Part shown: one piece after another, positions 30,949 through 40,700 of the stretch | How positions within the stretch are numbered: position 1 is the first letter of the stretch | Layout: each line of letters starts with the position of its first letter | Origin: Blepharisma stoltei | Lineage: Eukaryota; Ciliophora; Heterotrichea; Heterotrichida; Blepharismidae | DNA: 64,000 nucleotides | Direction of reading: 5' to 3' | Assembly: GCA_914767885.1 (NCBI GenBank) | Contig: CAJZBQ010000057.1 | Span: 558,001-622,000, forward strand | Made by a program: the position numbers and the translations under genes | Notes under the pieces: generated by a model | Database searches by the model: none | Told to the model about the DNA's origin: nothing | Seen by the model: the letters and a program-made list of their open reading frames with translations, nothing else

Positions 30949-31500
30949 TCCCCCCCCATCCTTGATCGAACGACTCGCCATCGTTCGATCAAGGATGGGG
31001 TTTAAAAAAATTTTATATATAAAATAAAAATATATATATAAATTTTTTTTATTTGCTTTTAAATAAGAGGGTTAAGAGTATTTAATAATTATTTTTACAG
31101 CAAAAAAATTGAATTAATTTCATAAAAAATACTAATTTTTTATATTTTAATTTATTAGTTACCCCTTTAAACTGTATAAATTTTAATTTGTTACTTATTA
31201 AATTAAAATTTTTTTTTTAAAATTTTAAAAAATCTCTATTTTATTAGATTATTGAGTTTTTTAAGCCCATGTTGATGACTAAATTACTTTGAATGGTTGA
31301 TTTCGCAGCTTTCTATCGTCTCAAAGTCTCTGAAAACAACTTCATTAGGTACATCTTCCCAAGCTTTTGATAACTATTATATTTTTATATATATAAAAAT
31401 TTGCATGATATGAAAATCGTTCGATCAAGGATGGGGGTTAATTTCCCCCATTTTTAGGAATTTTTACAGTCAATCGTTCGATCAAGGATGGGGGGGGAGT
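30949..31500 (-). mobile_element. Family C IES/MITE with decayed transposase fragment (about 552 bp)
   Basis: The left end has CATCCTTGATCGAACGA followed by its inverse TCGTTCGATCAAGGATGGGG (hairpin at 30957-31000). The right end has two direct copies of the inverse motif (about 31408-31435 and 31473-31497). The outer boundary reads TTACTCCCCCC...GGGGGGAGTTA, with TA pointers near 30947 and 31499. On the minus strand, 31284-31373 encodes a short pogo-transposase-like C-terminal piece (KAWEDVPNEVVFRDF). Confidence 0.8.
31284..31373 (-). pseudogene. Remnant of a pogo/Tigger-type transposase C-terminus
   Basis: A 29-codon minus-strand fragment inside the family C element reads LSKAWEDVPNEVVFRDF... 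and ends at TAA. Its spacing of Trp, Val, Glu, Val and Phe (W at 0, V +3, E +6, V +8, F +12) fits the AW..I..ETI..CF signature after the DDE domain of pogo/Tigger transposases. It is too short for certainty, and nothing upstream is readable. Confidence 0.5.
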
Positions 31501-31967
31501 TAGCAATAGTCAAATAATTCTTTTTTGGAAAAAACATAAAATTCGAAAAAATAAATTGGATAATTAATTTGGCGGATAATGTTGAATTTAGCGCTTTATC
31601 TGAAAAGATACTCAAATTTTATTTTTACATGAATTTAAGTACTCTAAACTATGATATTGTATAAAATTCTGCTTACTGGCACTAATTTGTGACGATCAAA
31701 TATAACAGATAATACCTCTATACTATTTTCACTCAAAAATTTAGACTCAACCTACTAGATGCAAGCACAAATATGCATTTCTTAAAGTGTAAGCTCAAAT
31801 TTCTGTTAAAAGTTAAAAAATATCTTAAATCTTTTAACAATTTTTTAATTTTTGGAACATTTTCTTAGTCTTTTCTTTAATTTTTTCTGAAAGCACTTCT
31901 AATCTGCCCTGACCTAATAGACAAATTATTTCTTTGTGGTGATTTCGTACGGAAAATCATTGGCTTA

Positions 31968-32286
31968 CTCCCCCCGCCGTGAGTGAACAAAAAAAATTTT
32001 ATTGTTTTAAAAAAAAAAAAATTTTCGAAATTTTAAAAAAATCCTAATTTGCAAAAATTGAGCAGCAAATATTAATTTAATTTATAAAATTTATGTTTTA
32101 AAATGCAATTTGTGTTTTAAATTAAACAGAGTTAGCTCAAATTTTCATTATAATTATATATCAATTTTTTTTTAATAAAACATTTTTTCTATTAAAAAAA
32201 TTTTTTGTTCACTCACAGAGGGTGGGTTTTTGGGCAAAAATAGGGATTTTTCCAATAGTTTTGTTCAATAATGGAGGGGGGAGTTA
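31968..32286 (-). mobile_element. Family A IES/MITE, reverse orientation (319 bp), in a 5' leader
   Basis: TA at 31966-31967 and 32285-32286. Here the hairpin end should be on the left (CGCCGTGAGTGAACAAAA, its inverse partly lost), and the two tandem inverse copies are at the right (TTTGTTCACTCACAGAGGGT at about 32205 and TTTGTTCAATAATGGAGGGG at about 32261). The interior is collinear with other copies. It stops 5 bp from the downstream start codon. Confidence 0.85.
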
Positions 32287-32291
32287 GATAA

Positions 32292-33206
32292 ATGGAAATA
32301 TCGAATATCGAACTCCAGCTTAAGGATATCTTAGCCCACTTAGATTCGGATACAAGCTTACTCAGACTTCAGGAATTTCTCGCATCTCAGCATAATTTGA
32401 AGTTTACGTTGTCCAATCCAACAACCCGTGACCTTCTCAATTTGATCTCCATTCACCTTAAAAAGCACATATTGCCTGCCAACCTTTTTCACTCAATACA
32501 AACATATCTTGCAAGAGATTCTGAAAACGCAGTAAATGAGAGCAAAGCAAGGTCAGTACACGACATCAGAGGGAATTTGATTTGGATGGATTCCAAATGT
32601 GAAAGCTTATTCAAATTAAATTTTCAACGATTGAAAAAGTCGAATCTCTTCCAGCTCATGAGCCAAAACAGTCTGAATTACTTATATATGAAGCATGGGC
32701 AATATATAATGGGAGATGGTAAACCTAAGGTCATTACTTATGAACTTCAAGATACAGAAACCACACTGACGAGCCGATGTAGTCCTTTAATTTTCAAAGA
32801 TAGTGCCGGTAACTTGACGTTTGGAGTTTTACTGGAATCAAGAGAAGCCAGACACAAAATAAGCGACCAGCCAAAAGAAAACTTTAAATTGTCAAGTGCG
32901 TATAGAATCAGCAGAGATATGAATTCAGCTTCCCCTGGCTTTTATTATAATATTGGCTTATTTTCTCCATCAAATACCACTCCGTACGAAGACTCAGAAT
33001 TATTTAAAAGACCAAATTTATCCCCAATTCCGACCCCTGGGCAGAATAATTGCCCAAATAAAATGGTTCCTTCCTCAGATATAAGTTTTGGCCCAGGTGA
33101 AATTGATAACGATATTTATAGTTTGACACCGATTTTAGCAAATCAAATGCAGCTGCCTACAAAAAGAAGGAGAACGAATAATATTAAAATTACTGAGTTT
33201 ATATAA
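32292..33206 (+). CDS. PAS-like protein with nuclear-type basic tail
   Basis: A 304-residue protein starting MEISNIELQLKDIL, ending at TAA. Residues about 85-180 have a PAS-like pattern (SVHDIRGNLIWMDSKCESLF, then LQDTETTLTSRCSPLIFKDS). The C-terminal third is Ser/Pro/Asn-rich and ends with KRRRTNN, a possible nuclear signal. PAS folds sense small molecules or mediate protein contacts; here the assignment is from pattern only. The start codon is 5 bp from the excision site of a family A element, so the 5' leader in the somatic genome is fused to DNA upstream of 31967. Confidence 0.6.
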   Translation: MEISNIELQLKDILAHLDSDTSLLRLQEFLASQHNLKFTLSNPTTRDLLNLISIHLKKHILPANLFHSIQTYLARDSENAVNESKARSVHDIRGNLIWMDSKCESLFKLNFQRLKKSNLFQLMSQNSLNYLYMKHGQYIMGDGKPKVITYELQDTETTLTSRCSPLIFKDSAGNLTFGVLLESREARHKISDQPKENFKLSSAYRISRDMNSASPGFYYNIGLFSPSNTTPYEDSELFKRPNLSPIPTPGQNNCPNKMVPSSDISFGPGEIDNDIYSLTPILANQMQLPTKRRRTNNIKITEFI

Positions 33207-33455
33207 ATTATTAAAATGCGATTTTGAACTAAATTCAGAATTTATTTATAGAGACAGAAAATCAATAAATTTATCAAGAATTAACAATTTACTTTAGCAA
33301 GTAGAGAAGATTGAGCTATTTTCATGGACTCTTACTAAGTTTCTCTACTGTGTGGTTTGGGATTAAGCAACGCGAACATAATTTAATTCTTCAAAATGAT
33401 AGACTTATATAAAGCTAATCCAACAATTTTCTCTATAAAAATACTGGTTATATAA

Positions 33456-33677
33456 TTATTCAACCCACGCGTAGATTGTTGCTGAGACTGTGCATAATGC
33501 GAGCCCCACTGCAAGAAAGATGCAAAAATAATGCACTATATTCAGTTTTGTTTCGATTTCAAAGTCTTCGTCTATATCTGGCTCTCCTTTGCCTTCTTCA
33601 TCAATCAGTAACCCTCTGATCTTATGGTTCTTTCCATTAGATAGCATATGCTCTCTTTGACTGTCTAGGCTGGACAT
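33456..33677 (-). CDS. Single-pass membrane peptide (73 residues)
   Basis: Starts MSSLDSQREHMLSNGKNH, ends at TAA. The N-terminal 45 residues are hydrophilic and acidic (EPDIDEDFEIE), followed by one hydrophobic helix (YFCIFLAVGLALCTVSATIY) and a short tail, as in a tail-anchored or type II peptide. It is independent of the WD40 gene, whose stop lies 63 bp upstream of this start on the same strand. Function unknown. Confidence 0.6.
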   Translation of the reverse strand: MSSLDSQREHMLSNGKNHKIRGLLIDEEGKGEPDIDEDFEIETKLNIVHYFCIFLAVGLALCTVSATIYAWVE

Positions 33678-33739
33678 TTATATTCTCATGTTTTATTCAA
33701 CAGCCAAATCCTTTTGTGATTACACATAAATAATTTAAA

Positions 33740-36700
33740 TTAATAATTTCTCTTCGATTTCTTCGGCTTGAATCCTCTAGACTCTTTGAGATTTTCATAC
33801 GCATTGTCTTTGGGCATTAGTTTTTCGACTTCATTGATGTTTTTGAGCATTTCGGCAGCGGTTATTAGAGGTGGATTGTCCTCAGTAAGTCTTGTATTTA
33901 GTTTTTTAAATCCTGATCTCCCTTCTACTTCTCTTGAAGTCCCAAATCTCTTTGTTGAATTTGGCAAGTTTGCTATTTTATTCATGATATTTCTAGCTCT
34001 TATTTGCTTCCTACTCTTAACTTCTTCTTTGACATCGAAATTTCAATCAGAAGGAACCCTTGAGCCTTGTTTGAGCACTCCTAAGCTTTCGCCGTTGATT
34101 GTCCAAAGTTTAGCCATATGATCTAGGCCAGTTGAAAATACTCCAGTTGTAGTGAGCTCACTTATATACGATAAATGCTTAATTGCGTCATTATGAGCTC
34201 TCCATTGAATGACTTGTCGTACATAATGGTCTTCTTTTAGAGGCTTCGCGACAAATTCAAGCTCATTTGAAGGCTGAGGATCTTCGGATTCTAAACTGCT
34301 TTCTGATGATTTTCTTTGCATAAAGGTAATTTTATGGGTTTTTTCTGTGTCTTGCATATCAAGATCAGCTAGCTGAGGCTCGACGTCATTTGATAAGGAA
34401 TTTTGTTATGCATTTCCTTGGAAATTTTAGTCAAAATTATTTCCTCAAGAAGCACTTGCTCAGAAAAAATCATCACAAGGAAAAAATTGACCAAATAGCC
34501 CCAAGGAAATGTCGTACTAGCAAAAAGTCCGGAGGAAAAAGTTTGAATCCTTTAGCCGAGTGGGATTTCTGGATTTTAATTTTGGAGATTCTTTATGGTA
34601 TGGACTTATATTAAGTTCTGTCAGCAAATCTTTGACTTCTAATAACCTTATCGTTCCTTTTTCATCACCTAGCACTATTCTTAAAGCATTATCTAAACAA
34701 TAGTGAGTTGCTGCTGTGATGGTTGCAGTTTTTTCTAAAGTATGCATATTTCTCCACTTCACCAAACATTGGAATCTTGGCATATTTGGGCATGAAATTC
34801 CTCATATAGAAAGATTTCCTCCTTGGTCTGAAACCAGAATCATAGGATAGGGGTCTAAAGACAGCACTATTAAAATATCTGAGTGGTGGCCTAATAAGAC
34901 TGCTTCAAGTTTGCATGTTTCATAGTCCCAAACTCTTATTTGGCAATCTCTTGACCCAGAATATATCAAGTCAAGAGTGCTAGAATAAGCGATGCAGGTG
35001 ATGTCATTTGAATGGGCGTTTGAAATTGATCTAACTACACCTCGCCTTTTTTCTTTAAAGCCGCCTTTGAGGTTATCGTTATGGATCATAATTTTTTTAT
35101 CCCAGGAACACGTAATAAGCAGTCTATCTCCTGCAACATAAACCATTCCAGTCACCTCTTCACTATGGCTACAAAATTCTTTAAGAATTACTCCGCTTAG
35201 GCTGTCAACCATCACAATCCTGCCTGAATGGTCTCCAACTATTATTTTTCTATCAGACTCATCAAGAATAAGCGACGTTATATCATTGATAAAAATATCG
35301 CTAATTAATTTTATAGGTCTTCCGGTGATGCAGTTTCACACCTTTATTGAATGCTGCCCAGCGATAAAAATTTGCAGCTGCTGAGAACTGTATTTCGCGC
35401 AAAAAATAGGAGAGTCATCAGAAATTTCAGGAATAAAAGGCTTTTCATAGTCAAAAACTTGTAATTTCCTGGAAGCAGCGATTAGTCTTCTATGTTTAGG
35501 GATTGATTTTATAGCCTTAAGCTTTAAAACATTGACGTAAAATGTCTGGATTAAAGAATAATCTTTAATATTTCATATCTTAATTACGCCTTTGGAGTCT
35601 GCTGTAACAATCGTAGGATTTATTTCTGGGCATTCAACGCCAGTTAATGGTGATTCATGCCCTTTTAAGTGGCAAATTGGTTCTGAGACATAAGGATTTC
35701 ATACTAATGCATCAAACTCAAACCCACAGGAAATTAGGAGATTGTAAGCGTAAGAATAGGCTAAATACCTAATTGCTTTAATGTGGCCTTGTAAGATTTT
35801 CCTTGGCTTAGTATTGCTTTCCCATCTGATGTCCCAGATTCTGATTTTTTTATCAGCACAGGCTGCAGCTATCTGCTGCATAGCAGTAAGCTCAACAATA
35901 TGAAAAATGCATTCGTCGCCATCCTTTCAAGGCATACCTTTAGCAATCACATCAAAATAAGGGATTTCTTCAGATTTTATGTCAGGGTTCAGAATTTCGT
36001 CTACATTCCAGCCGTAAATGGCCCCTTCCATTCCAGCTGAAAATAGAGTTTGGTGCTCATGGCTCCAGAACATGGTATGCTGGGAGTCCGGGACCATGAT
36101 TCTTCTTAATAAGTTATGTGAGTCTGCATGAAAAAACAGCATTGACTTATCTGAGGAGCTCAATATAATCACATGAAATTCTTGTATATATTCCGATGCT
36201 AGTGCTATCCCAGTTTTCACCATCAAGGAATACTCACATCTCAAATTATTTGCATTGTAAATTTTTAATGCCCTCAAATTCTGCTCCATAACCCCAATCT
36301 TATCAATAGAGGGAAAATAAAATAGCTTATCAATATAGTTATCATGCCTAGATTCGTCAATAATTTGGCTCGGCCTATAAGTAAGGGTTCGGTCCTTGCC
36401 CATTTCCATCATAATTTCTTGCTCGATTAGGTATGAAGACACCATATCAAATGAGACTTTCCCAGTGTTGTGGACGTCAATTCTGTAGAAGTTGTCAATT
36501 AATTGCGAAACCAAAATTTCGTCGTCAATTTTGATTTGGTCAGCTATAACTTCCTTCATAACAACAACAAAATCTTCAATCCCCAAAGCCTGGTCTGGGA
36601 ATTTATCCATATCGAGCTTTAGCCTCATGAGTCTTCCCGAGTTCATAATATTGTTTAAGTCGACATTGTTGGTATCCGCCTGAATCTGAGATTCAATTGT

Positions 36701-36997
36701 TTCCTCTTCTTCAAAAGTTTCATCTTTGTATATGTTTTGGCGGATTTTTTTGGCAAAAACACTTTTGGATAAAATTGCTGAAGGCTGTAATTGCTCTATG
36801 TGGGACTGAGGCTGATCATATTCTTCATAATCATCAGGCTCGTCCTGTAGAGGGAAAACAGTGTTTCCTCCTCTTCCTTGAGGGGAAAAGGTGAATTGTT
36901 CAATTATTTTGTTGAGGGTGTCGTTCATAGCAGGAGACCTTCCTGAACTGATAACGGAGATGTCGTTGAGAGAAGGCATGTCATAGCGTTTATCCAT
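33740..36997 (-). CDS. Large EF-hand-like/WD40-repeat protein, interrupted by an IES
   Basis: A 1032-residue protein after removing 34396-34554. Residues 1-130 are acidic and disordered. Residues 130-210 look like a degenerate EF-hand pair (NFYRIDVHNTGKVSFDMVSS). About ten or more WD40 blades follow from about residue 225 to 920 (for example KKIRIWDIRW, GSRDCQIRVWDYET, CSWDKKIMIHNDN). Several blades end in KIW or KVW with Trp as TGA, strong evidence for the code. The tail (RSGFKKLNTRLTEDNPP) is basic. The layout resembles ciliary or flagellar WD40 proteins with an N-terminal EF-hand, but no specific orthologue is claimed. Confidence 0.85.
34396..34554 (-). mobile_element. Family D IES in the WD40 gene (159 bp)
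   Basis: TA at 34394-34395 and 34553-34554, in matching codon phase; excision joins SRNPTRL to SNDVEPQLADLD. Ends AAGGAATTTTG and GTTTGAATCCTT are loosely inverted. The interior aligns with the insertion near 51.78-51.91 kb (AATTGACCAAATA, GAAATGTCGTACTAGCAAAA). Confidence 0.65.
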
Positions 36998-37321
36998 TTA
37001 AATTTATTTGCATTTCATTATGAATTTTGCTCTTTTAATGAATTTCATCAACCATGATGCCTATAGAATTAATAATTCTTCTATAAGTGCTTACATTTCT
37101 CTTTTTATTTTCTATCTAATTTGATATCATATTATTGATTGATACGTGAAATAAGGCGGCGAAGCAAATAAAATAAAACGAATTAGCATAGCTTTCAAAG
37201 AAATTTCGTAGAAATTCAACTCTCATCTTTTAATATCCAAAGAGAATTAATATACTTAACTTAATATCATTATGCTACTTTTAAACCTTTAAGTAAATTA
37301 TGAATTTCATTGAAGTTTATT
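36998..37321. other. Divergent intergenic spacer
   Basis: About 320 bp between the WD40 gene and the two-pass membrane gene, whose starts face away from each other. No other feature seen. Confidence 0.6.
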
Positions 37322-37732
37322 ATGATAAAAAGAGTAAAGAATAAACGAACAGGCCCATATAATTATGAAGAAAAGAATGACATAGGAATGGTGACAGGAC
37401 TGCTAATTACTAAAGCCTACAGTAGAGATCCGAAATTAACCAGTCTTGAAAGGGACTATGTTTGATTTTGCAGAAAAACCATTTGGTCAAGCACAGCATT
37501 GCCTTTATTAACAGGCTTGATTACTTTTGTGTTCATTGACTGACTCCCCTTTATTTCTATGTGTCATTTTTATGTCCGCTGACCCATTAAACTAGGATCT
37601 CTTCTCACATTTTGATCACTAGGAGCAAGCGAAGCAAATAAAAGAATTTTGGAGTTCCCATTAATAGAAACAGTCACAGTAAACGGCCTTCTCAAATATA
37701 AAGAATGGATAGATGTGACTCCCAAAGATTAA
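37322..37732 (+). CDS. Two-pass membrane protein, unknown function
   Basis: A 136-residue protein (MIKRVKNKRTGPYNYEEKND) whose frame crosses four TGA-Trp codons, so it disappears under the standard code. Hydrophobic segments at about 56-75 (TALPLLTGLITFVFIDWLPF) and 85-103 are likely helices. Stop TAA. The next gene starts 14 bp downstream on the same strand. It could be a small mitochondrial or ER membrane protein; family not recognised. Confidence 0.65.
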
Positions 37733-37746
37733 GTAATAGAGATATA

Positions 37747-40700
37747 ATGATTAAATTGACACTTATTTTGATATGTCTTTTAACTACATCTAGAGCAGCA
37801 ACAATATCATCGGTTTCAGTAAGCACCTCAAATCGGGCTATTAGGGTGCAAGCGAATTATTATTTTGCGATAAAGATTGTTAATACGATACCTTCTGGGG
37901 GACAGATAAAGGCCACTTTTCCATCGGTTTTTACGCAGCTGCCAACAGGGGGAATTCAGTGCTCGATTACAGCAGTGACAGCAGCATCGAGTGTGCAGTG
38001 TGCCTTTTCAGGGCAAAATTTGATAATAACTGGCTGCTTTCCAACAACAGATACTACAATTACCTTCGATGTCTATGGAATTACAAATCCTAGCACCAGC
38101 GTGACATCAGACTCTTTTGCTATTTACACATACGGATCTAGCTCTAATTCGCTAGACCAAGTGACCTCAGGGCCTACTATCACTTTTACAAGCATCAGTT
38201 TATTAAATGCTCAATTAGTAACAGGATCCCAAGTTAGCGGAGAATTATCAAGTTGAACCATTTTTCTTCAGACTAACTATGAGGTCCCTTCTGGTGGGCA
38301 AATCCAAGTGAAATTTCCTTATTGGAATCAAAACATAGCTACCTCGAATTTCAAACCTTTTTGCACACTTCTCCAGGGTTATTTGTTTTAAATTTATATA
38401 TAAATTTTATAGGAAATTATTTTTTCGAAATTTAAAAAAACTCATTATTTAAAAATTTGAAAGCAAATAATTTTTTAATTTATGCTTTTAAAATGCAATT
38501 TGTTCAAAATTAAACAGAATTAGCTAGAGATTTCATTATGCTAATTATCACTTATATAAATTTTTGTAATGAATATTTTTATATTAACAAAATTTTTGTT
38601 CGCTAGATAACAAAACCATTGAAAAAAATCCCTATTTTTTGATTAAAAATCCACCTCCGCAAACGGAGGTGAGAGTCAGGAACTTTAACTTGCATTGGGA
38701 TTAACAGTAAGAGATAATTAGATTTTGATAGCTCCCCCTCTTGCTATTGTAGTAACAATATACTTTATATTTCTGGTGCATCTAGTACCAGTGGATTGAT
38801 ACAGATTCAAGTCAATAGCATTTTAAACCCTCCAAATACAGACACCATGACTGGATTTTCAATTTCTACAGCTCAAGGGGGAGGTATAATTGAAACTATG
38901 CCAAGCATTAGCGTTTCAGTTACAGAGCCCAATGAGCTAACTATTAGTGATATTTATGTGGACAACTCACAAGTTAATGCGATTACTAATTATCAAATTA
39001 GTTTAGAATGTAGTAGCCCAATACCAAAAAACGCAAATTTGTATATATTTTTCCCCAGGCTGGATATACATAAAATGGCGGACGGCGACCGACCCACCCT
39101 CTCAGTGGTGGTTACCCATGTATATCCGGGCATGGTTTTTGGAGCCAGGAGTTAGCCCAACAACGTCTGGGACCTCGAAGCGAGAGGCCTAAGCGCGAGA
39201 GCCGCTGCTTTTTCGACCAGACCCATGGGCAGTTACTCGTGACTTCTTTTTGCCAGCAGCGCTCAGCCCAGTGAGTGCCCGAAATGAGGCAGGGTGAATT
39301 ACCTGCCTAAGCTGCTTTTGTGGCTCGCCCCGAATGGCGAAAGCTGTTGAGTTCTTTCTCGGGATGACCGGAAAAGAGGGGAAGGCCAGCTAGACAACTA
39401 AACGGGGGTCTCTCCAGTTGAAAAGGTGCCCTTCAATGGGCAGATCTGGCGGACGACGCGGCAGTGTTGGCGTAAACTTAGGCGACGATCCAAGTTGGGA
39501 ATGGAGGCGGCCAGCAAAGCCGGTATAAGACGGCCCTTGACAATGCCTCTACCGAGAAACCGGGGGTTTCGGCCCGGGCTTGGTGAACGCTCTGCCACCA
39601 CACGGGAAACCGTGGAATGCTTCCTCGGACGTAGTAGGGACCTTAAATACCCAGCGTAATCTTAATCTTATATTTTTCCCCAGGCTGGAGTTTACTTTAG
39701 GAAGCTCAGTTGATACAACAATTTCAAGCTTTAGTGGGCTGACAATATCGCCTACATATTCTATTTCAGATAATGAAATTACTATTACAGGAAGCTTTAA
39801 CAGCTATCTTGATCCTCTTTATCCTATTGGCTTTCAAGTCTCAAACATAAAAAATCCTTCCACATGTGCTCCTTCTTCTAATATTACAGCAGCAATACAA
39901 ACGAGCTCTGGTGGTTATATTTGCCAAACTTCTACAGGATTCAGCCTTCAGTCTACATCAGGGACAATTTCTAGTGTTTCTATAACTCCATTGGACTATA
40001 CGATAAACTCAAACACAATTTATTCCTTCCAATTTACCCCAAATGATGGAATTCCTATTAACGGTGCCATAAAAATTACAGCTCCCAGCCAAGTGACTTT
40101 TGTGAATAGATCTAAAAGAGGATGCTATTATATTCAATCTGGGCTCAGCTCAAATGCATTATGTGAAGTAACTGATTCTAAATTTTTATATATAACTCAA
40201 GGTTTTAAATCTGCTTATACATCAGGGGTTGTTGCGTTTAAGATAAATAATATAATAAACCCAAGCTTGGCAGTTGAAACTGATAGTTTTCTGATAGAAA
40301 CATATAGTAGTGAGAGCTTCAGTTACTTAATTGATACTGACCAAACAGTAAAAATATCACCAACATCAGCTATTTTATCAAGCGTAATCATTACTCCAAG
40401 TTCGATTATTACAGGAGATATTACTTCCTATACATTTAGTATTCAAACAAGCAGCCCAATACCTCAAGGAGGTCAAGTGAAAGTAAATTTGCCTACTGAA
40501 ATTTCTATCACTGATACAACTAAAACTTGTAGTAATGGGATTGGGTTTAGTAATTGATTCAGTTGTGTGCTTACGACGTCATCAATTGTTATTGAGAATG
40601 GTTTTCAATCAGGTTCCTTTATGCCTGGGCAGCTTTCCTTTGTGCTTGATGGTATTAAAAATCCAGTGACTACACAGCCATCATCGACTTTTCAAGTGTT

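Larger units (their letters stand above)
30857..32291. other. Intergenic region dominated by two IES/MITE elements
   Basis: About 1.4 kb. It holds a family C element (about 30949-31500) and an inverted family A element (31968-32286) that ends 5 bp before the ATG of the next gene. The 31.5-31.96 kb part is AT-rich with no gene recognised. Confidence 0.65.

Noticed and set aside
39398-39659. ORFs of 60-108 residues on both strands within 39.07-39.69 and 41.38-42.00 kb
   Set aside because: They lie inside the GC-rich retroposon-like repeats, are not conserved in frame between the two copies, and reflect high GC content rather than coding.
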